64,000 nucleotides of DNA from Vermamoeba vermiformis (Eukaryota; Tubulinea; Echinamoebida): NCBI GenBank assembly GCA_045837725.1, contig JBEWZL010000232.1, positions 248,001 through 312,000 on the forward strand, in the 5' to 3' direction. Every line of letters starts with the position of its first letter. Position 1 is the first letter of the stretch. The notes beneath the pieces were generated by a model. That model ran no database searches, was not told where the DNA came from, and worked only from the letters and a program-made list of their open reading frames with translations. Of this stretch, positions 1 through 10,900 are shown in pieces. Position numbers and translations under genes: made by a program.

Positions 1-557
1 AGGCACGTGTCGGGCGAGATCAGTGAGCAGCACGTGACCGCCCAATGTACCGAGCAGCAGCGGCAGTGTGAAGTGTGGTGGCACTGTGCCACGCAGCACG
101 AGGAGCGCGGTGATCACGTGATTGAACTGCACCTGCGTCACCACACTGCCCGTGCGCACATCGATCAGGTACAGTGTGCTGTGTGTGTGCGAGTCTGGCA
201 CGCGCGCACTAACGAGCAAGTATTTGCGGTGCTGGATGTGCACTTCAGCGGTGGTGTTGATCTCCTGTTGTGCGAGGTGAGGACTAGAGCTGTGGGATTT
301 TTAATAATTACCATTAATTCATCGTCATCATTCTTGAACGATATTAAGTGTGTTCGCTTGAATATAGACAGATTGAAAATTTGTAGATAATTTTTGGAGC
401 AAATCCAGGCAATGGTGCCGTCCTGCGCGAATGAGCCACGCAATAACTCCTGTCCCCTCTGCTGCTTATTATTGACTACGGAGGCATCGAATCCAATTGC
501 TGGATAGAGCTCATGGTGCGCTATGCTCGGTGTTGCAAAAGAAGATCCGATCTGCAT
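1..557 (-). CDS. ELYS/AHCTF1-like nucleoporin, N-terminal part (runs off left edge)
   Basis: The N-terminal residues resemble the start of the beta-propeller of ELYS, the nucleoporin that seeds pore assembly on chromatin. Seen: an ELLRGSFAQDGTIAW stretch matching the first strand of the ELYS propeller (human VLRGKFAAGKNGLA), then LYLIDVRTGSVVTQVQF and GTLGGHVLLTDL, which line up with the human LCLYDL and DVGQILLVDL segments. The first exon runs 557-312. A 47-nt phase-0 intron (311-265, GTAATT to CAACAG) leads to the second exon, open to base 1. ATG at 557 is chosen because it opens the conserved frame. Only about 170 residues are present; the helical domain and chromatin-binding tail would lie to the left. 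It could be another propeller protein, but the run of matches favours ELYS. Confidence 0.62.
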
Positions 558-789
558 TGATTGATAGTGTAATTTAACGCTGCTATCTACAACATGCAGT
601 TATATAGGTAATATAAATATATACACTAGTGCTCAATCATACAACTGAGCAACACTAAATCAACAACAAAGAAAAAGGCGCGACTTTTTTTCGCGTGTGT
701 CAGATCTGAGAATCGATCAACCACAGTGACGTCATCGAGTCAATGGGGCTATATACAGTCGCATTTATTCTATGTACATCCGTATCGCA
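558..789. other. intergenic region between two minus-strand genes
   Basis: About 230 AT-rich bases separate the ELYS-like start codon from the stop of the PSME3IP1-like gene. They would hold the ELYS promoter and the downstream gene's 3' end. No further gene or RNA motif was seen. Confidence 0.4.
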
Positions 790-1490
790 TCACTCGCTGT
801 CAGAGCCGTAGCCGAGCAGCGCACTGAGTCCAGATCCACTCGTCTCGCTCTCCGCACTCACTGCTGCACCGCTCTGCTCTTCAATCTTGCTGCGCTTGGC
901 TGCAGGTAGGGGTGAGTCATCATCATCGTTATTGTCCTCATCACGCTCCTTGCGCTTGTCCCCACTGTGCTCCGTCTTGGGCCGCACTCGCAGCACAGGC
1001 TTGGTGTCCTTGCTCTTATTGTTCTTATTCTTGGGCTTGGCGACGAGTGTGAGCACACTGGCAGTGTCGGGCTGATAGTGGAGCGACTGCACTTGTTGTT
1101 GAAAGGCTGCGGTCTCGCGGTCCACTTGCTTGGCGATCTGCTTCTGTTTGCGCTGCAGTTCAATGAAGAACATGTACTCCTCTTCGCTGATGGCACTCGG
1201 TCCTCCTGCGGGGGGGGCGGTGAGTGGATGTGGCGTGGATCAACCGCACACAATTATCACTGGACACATAACTGTGTAGCTTATAATATATATATACAGC
1301 ACTACGTACCAGCAGTGACGCGCTCAGTGTCGAATTGGATCTGCTTCTCTTTGTTGTCTTTGAGGCGTTCATACAAACTCTTGCCGTCCTCTGCGAAGCG
1401 TGGGGGCTCGGGATTGCTCGCCTCATCGCGCCGATTATTATTGCTATTATATGAGGGCTTGCTAGTGCTGCCTTCTGACACGAACTGCAT
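790..1490 (-). CDS. PSME3IP1 / FAM192A (NIP30) family protein
   Basis: Member of the FAM192A/NIP30 family, nuclear partners of the proteasome activator PA28-gamma. The family signature is clear: FVSEG at the start, then SLYERLKDNKEKQIQFD (human SLYERLQEQKDRKQQEY) and EEEYMFFIELQRKQKQ (human ETNFLDEVSRQQELI). The C-terminal half is charged, with a likely nuclear signal AAKRSKIEE, and ends in GLSALLGYGSDSE, echoing the Gly-Tyr-Ser-Asp tail of animal members. Exon 1 is 1490-1310, intron 1309-1206 (104 nt, GTACGT to CGCAG), exon 2 1205-790, giving 198 residues. The start at 1490 (MQFVSEG) is preferred over an in-frame ATG at 1571 because family proteins begin just before FVSE. Confidence 0.8.
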
Positions 1491-1640
1491 TGCTGTAGAT
1501 GTGTTCGGTGCGAATGAGAAATGACAATAACACTTTGCAACCAGTCGATTGAGCACCACGCACGGTGCCATGTGCTCGCAGTAGATTTGTACTATATATA
1601 TACCTCATATAACGCCAAATACGACATGACCAACTGAGTC
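1491..1640. promoter_or_regulatory. shared upstream region of a divergent gene pair
   Basis: Only 150 bases separate the start codons of the PSME3IP1-like gene (minus) and the GOLD/seven-helix gene (plus), so both promoters must lie here. A TATATATA run sits at about 1593-1602. This is inferred from gene layout; no factor site was identified. Confidence 0.4.
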
Positions 1641-3603
1641 ATGTACACATCCAGCCCACGCGTGTTATTATTATTGGCGAGTCTATGCGCGCTGTGCATC
1701 ACGCATGGCACATGTATATATTTATCGCGCGATATAGACCTCGCTGCAGCACCATTTGTCGATCTATTCACGTTTGGTTTTCAACAAGGCGGTGGGATCG
1801 AGCTGCGTCTCATCATCAAAGAACTACAACTCTATAACAATACTCCTATTTATTTTTATATATGCGAACACGACAAGTTCACTGCGGTATGTATTCGACG
1901 CGATCGCAAATAATTGAAATTGAATAATAATTTATTTTCAATTTTAAAATATTGTAATTAAACGCAACGACCATTAACTCAGTTATATGAAGATATCCGA
2001 GTCTAAGACTAGCACACAAGCACTGTGCAAGGCGCAATCAGAGTTCGGATCGTGTTTCGCAGCGCTCAATGTGCTGTCTCTGGCTGCGTGGGAGAGAGAT
2101 GACGAACTCGAGTATAGGACCTCGCTGATTATAGCCGAGCAGGGCATCTATCACTTTGTCGTCACCAACTGTCTCAGCCACACCGCAGCGCTGTCGTTGC
2201 AAGTGCATCTGCTCAATCCCAACAGCGAGCTCTCCACCCTCCAGTACGCAGAGCCATTCATAGCAGGCAGTGCGGCGCTCTTCTGGCTCGTGCTGCTGCT
2301 CGTGCTCGCCTACAATCTCACCCTCACCAGTCGCTACACGGACTGCAGATCTGCCCGTGCGCGCTACAAGCAACACCACGTGATCAAGCAGGTACGTGAT
2401 TGGTCCGCACGCGCGCCATTCATGAACGCACTAACGCGAGACTGCAGTGCGGAAAATTCTTCCGTCACGTGCGCGGACTGTGCTGCTTCGGCTACCGACC
2501 CACTGCGCGCCAAACACGCCAGCTGTACCTCAAGCGCAAGCACTCGTTTGCGATTGGCTGGCTGCTCACCTTCAATCTTACCAAATTAGGCTATCTTATC
2601 ACGTGCACTGTCGCGTGGGTACTCATGCACGTGACTGGACAGAGCTATCTCGTCAACGGAGATTTCAGCAAGCCCCTCGCGCAGTGGACGGTGATTGACA
2701 CGTGTCTAGTGGCGAGTCACGTGCTCAGCAACACGTGCTTCTACGTGCTATTAATAGCCCTCACCAGCGGACTCTACTTCACCACCGAGTTCAACTGGCG
2801 CGAGGCGAGATCGGTGCTCGCGGTGGCACTGGTGTACGCGCTGGTCCGCTCAGCCCTGATCGATATACCGCTGGCACGTGCCGTGGTGTTCGTGGTGACG
2901 TTCAAGCTGGTGACTTCCTATTTAGGACACAACATTCGCGCGCTCAAAGTGCAGCTGAGTGCACTGCACGAGCACGGTGGTGGTGGCGTGGAGTCAACGC
3001 GCACCTACTTCAAGTACCAGCTGCTCAAGTACGTACTGCGTGTCTCGGTGTGTGCTGACCACTTGCCTTATTTAGAAGTGTGCACACGGTGCTGATCACC
3101 TACGTGTTCCTCACACTGCTCACCTCCGTGGTGGTGCTCTACTTCCTCGCCAACTACCGCTGGATTGACTCGCTGCTCACGGCACTCTGGGAGCTATTTT
3201 TAGTCGCTGCACTCGCGTACGTACTCACTTGCCTAATTAGGCAATGCACTCACCCCCGCACAGGTACATCTACGCGCAGTACATTCGACGCCGTCGTCGT
3301 GTGCGCGCACGTGTTGCGAGCACTGAGCACGTGACACACGAGGCCCTGGTCGATGAACAGGACGAGGCCCTGGTAGAGATGACTGAACTGCGACCCCTCA
3401 CGCGCGACACCACTGGCACCCCGCAGACTGAACCGAGTGCCACCCCGCGCAGTCCCCGAGCTATAAATAGCGCGCGCTGGCCCGTGATGTTGGTGCTGCA
3501 ATCTCCGCCTGTATCTCGCGGGGGGGAGTGCGCCCCTCTGATACAGTACTGCGTGCGCGAGGGCGACGAGCACCTGTTGGAAGTGGAGCAGGAGGAGGAG
3601 TGA
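1641..3603 (+). CDS. GOLD-domain seven-transmembrane (GOST/GPR107-GPR180-like) protein
   Basis: Multi-pass membrane protein with an N-terminal signal peptide (MYTSSPRVLLLLASLCAL) and a luminal region containing FTFGFQQGGGIELRL and IYFYICEHDKF, typical of the beta-sandwich of the GOST family (GPR107/108, TMEM87, GPR180/TMEM145). About seven hydrophobic helices follow, including AALFWLVLLLVLAYNL, WLLTFNLTKLGYLITC, CFYVLLIALTSGLYFT and VLITYVFLTLLTSVVVLYFL. The C-terminal tail is charged and soluble, beginning RRRRRVRARV. Family members work in the Golgi and secretory route. At least four introns are needed (near 1887-2000, 2390-2450, 3030-3075, 3217-3264). The acceptor of the first is uncertain (CCGAG at about 2002). 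Which GOST branch it belongs to is not resolved. Confidence 0.6.
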
Positions 3604-3713
3604 AGGTCATAGATGTGTATATAGCGAGAATACGGAATTAAATTCAATCACTCTTGTACATAACTCTGCGGATCTGACTAAATATGTATATTTAATAACA
3701 GAGGTGGCAGCAG

Positions 3714-4893
3714 CTACTTCTTGTTGAGGTGATTGCTGTCGTGCAAGTACTTGAACACGGAGCCAAAGTCGAGCGAGGCATAGCCCTGCTGTTGCGACAA
3801 GAGCGTGTACACTTGTGCCGCCACAGAGCCGAGGGGCAGCGGTGTCTTGCTCTCAATAGCGGCATTGAGTGCGAGATTGAGGTCCTTGGCCATCAGGGGC
3901 ACACCAAATCCACCCTTGTAGTCGTTGGATGCAGGCACGCCAGGCACCACACCGGGCACGGGATTGTACACCTCGCTGGACCAGCATCGACCTGAGCTCG
4001 AGTTGACTATCGCCGCCAGTACTTGCGGTGCAATGCCGAGTCGCATGCCGAGATTGAATGCCTCGCTCACACCAATCATGCTGATGCCGAGCAGCAAGTT
4101 GTTGCAGATCTTGGCCACTTGACCCGTGCCATTCGCGCCGCAGTGCACAATGTTCTTGCCCATGCTCTCCAACAAGGGTCGTGCTTGCGTGAAGGCCTTC
4201 TCCTCGCCTCCCACCATGAAAGTCAGCGTGCCTTTCTCCGCGCCACCCACGCCACCTGAGATCGGGGCATCGATCATTTCACCGCGTCCTGCGCGCACAA
4301 TCTCCTCGCGAACCTGCTTGGCAACTGTGGGGTCAATGGTGGAGGCGTCAATGAAGAGCAGTGGCTTGTCACGTGATTTGCTGCCACTGAGCACGGATTT
4401 GGGTCCGTCGATCAGCACAGATTTGACGTGTTGAGAGGCAGGCAACACGGAGACTACAGCCCATATGTCCTTGTGCGCACCTACAGCAGCAGGTTCACTC
4501 ACGCACTGCACAGCACTGCCGTACTCAGCCTGCAGCTTGGCAGTGGCGTTCTGATCGAGATCGTGCACCACCACACCGCGGCCAGACTTGAGTACATTGC
4601 GCACCATGCGACTGCCCATCTGTCCGAGGCCAATGAATCCGACCCACTCTTTGGGGGCTGCAAGGGCAACATTAGCTAAGTTATTTAACGGACACTCCAT
4701 ATTCAATGGCGTCTAATGTCCTTATTTAGAATTCATCTATTATATTTATGCAGGACTATTAATTAATGCAGTGGTCACTGGTGCAGTGAGTCTATATAGA
4801 GTGAATAATCAGACTGCTTAACTCACCAGTAGTATAGCCGCGAGTGTTGCGTGCACGCGATTGTACGACACGTTTGAATATGAGACTCGCCAT
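3714..4893 (-). CDS. HIBADH: 3-hydroxyisobutyrate dehydrogenase, mitochondrial
   Basis: Oxidises 3-hydroxyisobutyrate to methylmalonate semialdehyde with NAD+ in mitochondrial valine breakdown. Seen: the Rossmann motif GFIGLGQMGSRM, the substrate signature ISGGVGGAEKGTLTFMVGG, and the catalytic-lysine region GTGQVAKICNNLLLG. A longer contiguous ORF starts at 4706, but its first residues are intron. The real exon 1 is 4893-4827, coding MASLIFKRVVQSRARNTRGY, a basic hydroxylated mitochondrial leader. A 169-nt intron (4826-4658, GTGAGT to TTGCAG) joins it in phase to APKEWVGFIGLGQMG. The product is 336 residues, the usual length with presequence. Divergent from BDP1 across about 150 bases. Confidence 0.93.
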
Positions 4894-5042
4894 TGTGTGT
4901 ATTATATTAAATTAATTATTATTGGGGGACTGTTGTGCGCGAGTGCAGTGTTGAATAAAATATCTGCAATTATTTCACAGCGAGCAGTCCGAGCACCAGA
5001 ACAGCACCCTGCATATACACGCACTGCCTATACTACTAGACC

Positions 5043-5986
5043 ATGTTCGTGCCTAATCTCCCCAGTGTCGCTAAGCGGAAGCGCGCAGTGGACGAGCACG
5101 AGCACGAAGAGCACAGCCCCACCAAGCTGTTGCCGCGACGTGACTCGATCTTGAAGACTGAAGTGAAGCCGAGTGTGACGGCGAATATAGAGCACGAGGA
5201 TCAAGAGCTGAGTGGCGATGAAGAGCCTGAAGAACAACAGCGCATCTCGATCCGGGATTTAATGAAGAATACGCGTGCTGGCAAGCCCACCAAGGCTGCA
5301 TTAGAACGCATTGTATGCACCGAAAATAATAACGTTATTATTAATTACGCATAATAACAATTAATGTGCAGGAGAAACGCAAACTGGAGCGACAAAAGAA
5401 AAAAGAAACAAAAAAGCAATCCGACGAAGAACAAAGTGCTGAAGAGCCGAGTGTAGCATCGAATAAGAGTGCTGGAGTGAAGATTGAAGCCCCTCAGCAA
5501 GAAGAGCAGCATTCTGCAGCGTTTGCACCTTCAGTTCAGATCGTCGACGGCAAGATCGTTATCAACCCTGACAGTTTGACGGTGTTAACAACGCAGGTCG
5601 GTATTGATCAACTGAACGATGTGTCCAAGTGGCAAGTAGTGCCTGATGAGCAGCGCTACATCACTTCAGCCTCTTACCGCACACGCACTCCATCCGAGAA
5701 GTGGAGTGACGCCGAGACGACGCAATTCTACAACGCATTGCGCCAGTGCGGCACTGACTTCTCGCTCATTGAGAAGTTCTTTCCCACACGCACGCGACGT
5801 CAAATACGCAACAAGTTTAAGAAAGAAGAGCGCGACAGTCCACACCGCATTGATTATGCCTTGAAGCACAAACTGCCTCTCGATGTGAAGATGTTTCAAC
5901 GCATGGCTGGCCTCGATGAAGAGGAGGAGCAGCCCAGCACTGCACAAGTGACAAATGCGGAGAACAATAACAACAATAATAAATAA
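5043..5986 (+). CDS. BDP1: TFIIIB subunit B'' (BDP1), compact form
   Basis: Component of TFIIIB that bends DNA at RNA polymerase III promoters with TBP and BRF1. The diagnostic part is the extended SANT domain at about residues 190-255: KWSDAETTQFYNALRQCGTD, FSLIEKFFPTRTRRQIRNKF, KKEE. An acidic/basic N-terminus with a Lys/Glu coiled region precedes it. Exon 1 is 5043-5312, intron 5313-5371 (59 nt, GTATGC to GTGCAG), exon 2 5372-5986. At 294 residues it is far shorter than yeast (about 590) or human (over 2,500) BDP1, so it is close to a minimal SANT core with short flanks. The tail ends in an Asn run from AAC/AAT codons. Confidence 0.88.
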
Positions 5987-6530
5987 CACTGTACAGAACG
6001 TTGATGTTGCGGAATAAACTGTAAATAGAACTAACTAATCACTCCTTAACACAGTACTAAGAGTAAATTAGCACAAGCATTATAAGAGGGATATTTTGGA
6101 GAATCAGGCTGGATTGGTAGTGAGAAGAGGGGCGGACGTCCCGTCCGGCAAAAATTGGACGTCCGCCACGGACCGCGCGTCCGCTGACCATACATCATAG
6201 TTTAAGCATATCCCTTCATTATATAACAAGGTTTGCCACCAGCTGGACAAAGTTACAACATAAAAAAGTATGAATGATTCAAAAATTTTTGCATAGCTAG
6301 GTGACAATGGATTGTAGCCAAAGTTCAGGGTTGCATAAAATACGTATAGTTGTGTTGTACCAAACATGTGCTGGTGGGTGGGTTCATACTTAATGCCGAA
6401 AATTTACAAATTGCTGTTATTACAATATCTTTTATGATTACATATTTTCTTGTTATATAGTGATAGGTCTAGGTATTTCCAAAGTTTAAATGATATTGCA
6501 GCCAATAGAACAAAGTTCTAGACTTAAGTT

Positions 6531-6655
6531 CTTTGCAGAACATTGCCTTTTCGGCCTCTGGCGTTTAGCCCAAAGTGTCCTGATGCCAAAGTAGTCTTCT
6601 TGGATCCACTGATGCTAATGGCAGAGTTTGGTATAAGTTGGTTAATTACTACATC
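6531..6655 (+). repeat. diverged direct repeat, copy 1
   Basis: Shares AAGTTCTTTGCAGAAC, TTTAGCCCAAAG-like and AGTTTGGTATAAGTTGGT words in the same order and spacing with a second copy about 657 bases downstream. Many mismatches between them show that the duplication is old. Element class not recognised. Confidence 0.6.
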
Positions 6656-7187
6656 AGCGGACACAGCAACCCCGGACGGCGCAATGTCCACGGACGGACG
6701 AAAAAGTTTTGCGGACAGGCGTCAACAAAGCATGCCTGATATCAAGTTTCACCGCTGATACACAGTGGATTAGGTCATCCTCCCATGAAGTGTGATGGGG
6801 AAACAGGAATGAATAAGGAGCTGAAAATATGAAGGCTGACAGCCTTGCCCATAAGATGTCTGCAATCACTTGCTTGGTACCTTTACTGGTACTTACCGAT
6901 TTGAAGTAGGGAGAGGTTGAAGGTGTCAGGCGAAATTGACACTAACAAATTAGTGTATGAGATTGTGAAGGTCAATTCAGTCCATGCTCTGTGTGATTGC
7001 TAATCACCGTGGTGGGACCTCCGAGAACTGGACGTATGTGATGTCAGTGCACACTGAATCCATAATTTCGTCTTGTTATAGTCCAAACATGTGTGGATGG
7101 ATAGGATCTGCTAATGGGAACTAACTGCTGTCGTGGTCCTAGGCCCATTTCAACTTGCATCAGCAGCACAGCAATTCTGCTTTGAAG

Positions 7188-7312
7188 TTCTTTGCAGAAC
7201 TTGCCATTTTTAGCCTCCAACACTTAGCCCAAAGCTGCCGCAAACTGTGTATGGGTTCACCAGTGCTCATGGCAAAGTTTGGTATAAGTTGGTCATTAAC
7301 ATCAGAAGGTGT
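7188..7312 (+). repeat. diverged direct repeat, copy 2
   Basis: Second copy of the repeat at about 6531-6655. Similarity may extend upstream: both copies have an ACATGTG word followed by GGATGG/GGGTGG-type sequence (near 6365 and 7087). Same strand, no clear terminal inverted repeats. Confidence 0.6.
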
Positions 7313-7934
7313 GCTACACACAATTTTGCCAGACAGGACCCTGCCTCAAGGCATATGAAGCTACCTGTACCTTGTACTGTCTATGAAGACCTTTTCCAAT
7401 CTCTTCTTGGTAGTGGGGCTTGCCAGCGATGAGTGTCACGGCATTCTGTGCTTTTGCAGTGAACACTTCAAAGTGCAGTAATCTCCCTTAACAATCCCTG
7501 GATGACGAAACTACTGGATGTCCCCTTTGGGACTCTGGGTTGCTACAATGGTCAGAGTGCCCAGCTTCCTTTTCTGTCTGGCAATAGGCAGATAACCTCC
7601 AACAACTGGCGACTTAGCCACTGGACTGGTCGCCCTGTATCTCCAGTATGCTCTAGTAAGTCAGTGGCACAAATGGATTGCAATGAGAAAGTCCTGTTTC
7701 GAAAAATGTGAAGTCATGGATGTTGTGTGCCAGGCAATTGCAAACTCTCGAACTGTAGAAGTTAACGTCAACTCAGCAGTATTACATGGTGCTATTACAA
7801 ATTACGTGCACAAAGTTCAAAAAGCGTCTTGTGTGAGGCTACAAGGCATCTTTGTATGCTCTGAATTATCTTCCAGTGAATTTAGTACTTTTTATTCAAT
7901 ATGACTTCACTGATTATGTTACATTATTTACAGA

Positions 7935-10900
7935 TTATTTAGTTTTCAATTTCTTGCGAATGCTGTTGCGCACACTGATCGTGGACTTCTTTCTCTTCTT
8001 GCTGTTGGGCTCTGTCTCTCCAGCCAACAAATCTCCGCCAAACTTGAGGCGCTCCTTCTCATCGCGCTTTTCAATACGACGTGTGAGCTCATTTTGAATG
8101 GCGTCCAAGAGCTCAGCTTGAATCTTGTACGAGGTGATGTGCTCGGTGTCTGGTGTGATGTACTTGAGGTAGTCGCGCGTCACATCCACCGTGTAGCCGT
8201 GCTCGGTCAAGAAGCTGCGTCGCTTGGCTGCGTAATCAATCTCCTCCGTGTTGGCCGTCACCAGCGAGTAGAAGTAGGCGCGGATCTTGCGCTCTTGAGG
8301 ACGCTGCACACGACCAATGCGCTGTCCCTCTTGCATGCGCGATCCGTCCATGAGTGCCACTTGAATGACCACATCAGCCTCAGGCAAGTCAATCGAGTGA
8401 TCGCCCACACGCGAGAACAGCACGCAGTCCCCGCCCTTGGTGGTGCGGAAGTTCTCCAAGATCTTCTGTCGCTCTTCGTTGGGTGTGTCACCGTCAATCT
8501 TGGGCTTGCGCAACATGTGCGTGTACCACTCGAGACCGAACAAGTTGTCGCAGAACACCATGATCTTGTGATTCTTCTCCAAGTGCTGCTTGATCAGGGT
8601 GTGACACACGCGCGTCTTGTTCGGATTGGTCGCGTACATGAGTCGCTTCTCTTCCAGGCCACTCGCGGAATAATAGGCCTGATTGAACTCGGGTGTGAGG
8701 GGCACGTGCATCTCCAAGCACTGCACGTAGGCGATGTGACCGCGCATGCGCAGCGTGAAGATGTCGAGCTCAAAGATCTTGGGTCCCACCAAATAAGGCA
8801 AGTCCGAGATGAGCGTGTCCTCGCGCACCATGGTGGCAGTGAGTCCGAGCTTGACGTGACAGCGGATCGAGTTGGTCACTTGACGGATGTTGTTCGCAGG
8901 GGCCAAGTGCACCTCGTCCAAGATGAGCAGACCCCACTCGCGCGTCTTGCACTTGGCGATCATATTCAGCGCACTCTCGGAACGGCGCGAGGAGGTGTTG
9001 AACATGCCGTAGGTGGTGATGATGATCGGTGCGCGTGGATTCCACTCGTGACTGTAATCGGAGGTGAATCGACTCACGTGCTTGTCGCTGGGCAGGGTGG
9101 TCCAGCGCAGATACTGCTCCTTCCACTGATTCACACTCAGAATGGACTGGCAGAAGATGATCGTCGGCTTCTTGAGGGCCGCGGTGACGGTGATGCCGAC
9201 CAGTGTCTTGCCCGCACCGCACGGCAGCACCAGCACACCCGAGTGACAGCCCAAGCGACCAGTGGGCACCAAGGGCACATCGGAGCTATTTTTAGCCTCG
9301 CCGTCAGTGTCGAGTGAGCCCGCACGACTGGACATGATGGGCCAGAACAGCTTGAAGCCCGAGATGGTCTGATAGTCGCGCACGCGTGTGGTGCGTTTGA
9401 GATCGATGCTGATGTTCTCGCCCGTGTGCGTGGCAAAGTCGAACTCGTCCACCACGGGATAGCCGAACTGCGCGCAGAACTTCTTGATCTGCTCGGGCTG
9501 ATGCTCGTGCACTTCAAAGCTGTAGTGCAGTTCATTGCCGTTGAGGGTGAGCTGGTAGATCTGCTCGGGCTGGATGACGAGGGCGCGGATGGGCGGGTGC
9601 GACAAGAGGTGCAGCAAGACCTGCTTGTCCGTGCTCTGAATGTAGTACTTGTTGTCGCGCAGCACCATCACTGCCTTGTAGTAGTGTATGTACTCCTCCT
9701 CGCGCAGAATCAGCTGCAGCATGTTGGAGGGCATGGGATTCTGCGCCAGCACGCGGAACAAGCGAATGATCTGCTGCGCGCGATAGCCCTTCTTGTAGGC
9801 CACGTACAGACTGTGGCGCGTCATCACGTACTTGAAGGCCTTGATCGAGACTATCGTGTCAAAGTCCGCGACTGCATCCAAGAGCTCTTTGGCGAGTTGA
9901 AAGCCGCGCTGCAGCGTGAATTCATTGAGCTCGGTGATGCACTGCAGATATATGTCGCACTCCACACCGAACAGAATCGGCTGCGGATTGAAGGGTGTCT
10001 TGATCTCGTCCTCCTCCACCGTGATCTCTTCGGTGGCACTGCGCGACAGCACCGTCGTGTTCGCGCTGCTATTATTAGCACTGCCCGCACTCAGCACTGC
10101 ACCGGGCTCAATCAGCAGACTGGGCTTCTTGTTCGGCTTGGTGGCACCAGTGCGCGCAGGGCCAGTGCCAGCACGTGACAGCGGTTGTTTGCGCGTCTTG
10201 TCGTCCGCACTCGTGGCCTGGCTCGGCTCGGGCACGGGGGTCGCGCTCTGTGTTTGCAACAATTCGTTCAGCTGTTCGCGCAACGGCTGCAACTCTTTGT
10301 CCACCAGGGCCAGCAGTCGCTTGGTGTTTTCTATTTTCAGCGTGTTGTCCACGTGCTCCAATGCACTCTTGCAATATTTGCAGGCATAGCCATTGGGATG
10401 GCGACTGTCCAGCAGAGAGTCAATGTCAATCGAGCGGAATTTGACCTGACAGGTGGGACAATAGAGGATCTGGCCCTTGAGGTCCTCGAGCTCCGTATTG
10501 AGCACGGTGGTCATCATCATCACGCGGTACCGAATCACGTCCAGTGTCTCGTCCAGATCCAGCGTCCACGTGTTGAAGGTGCGCGCACTCGCGGTCACAC
10601 CTTTCTGCTCGCACAGGGTGCGTCTGAGCAGCTGATGATTGAGCAGTCGCGTGAGTATGATGCCGATCTGCTTCGGTGTCAGCAGCAGCATCTTGCTCAG
10701 ATCTGACTCGCGGTACACTTTCTGTTCCAGGAAACAGCTCAGCAACAGCGCCACTTCGTCGTCGTAGAACCAGTGTGCCACCAGCTTGAGCAGATCCGCG
10801 ACTTTATCGAACTGTTCGGGATTGGCCTCGATGTTGTGGTACATGTACTGCTTCTTCTTCTTGTTCGGATCTGACTCGCCCTCCGCACCCTCGCCGGCAC

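Larger units (their letters stand above)
5987..7934. other. gene-poor AT-rich interval with diverged repeats
   Basis: About 1.95 kb lies between the convergent ends of BDP1 and the TFIIE-XPB fusion gene, the longest gap in the window. No open frame resembles a protein I know. It holds the pair of diverged direct repeats listed separately and two GGAC/GTCC-rich patches (about 6131-6180 and 6653-6715) in partly inverted orientation. The texture differs from the neighbouring genes and suggests decayed repetitive DNA, class unknown. Confidence 0.5.

Noticed and set aside
3714-4706. HIBADH start at 4706 (MNMECPLNN)
   Set aside because: These residues lie in an intron; exon 1 at 4893-4827 gives a mitochondrial leader and joins in phase.
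8094-9317. Long plus-strand frame of 407 codons
   Set aside because: It is antisense to the XPB helicase part of the fusion gene, is His/Val/Leu-rich and resembles no protein.
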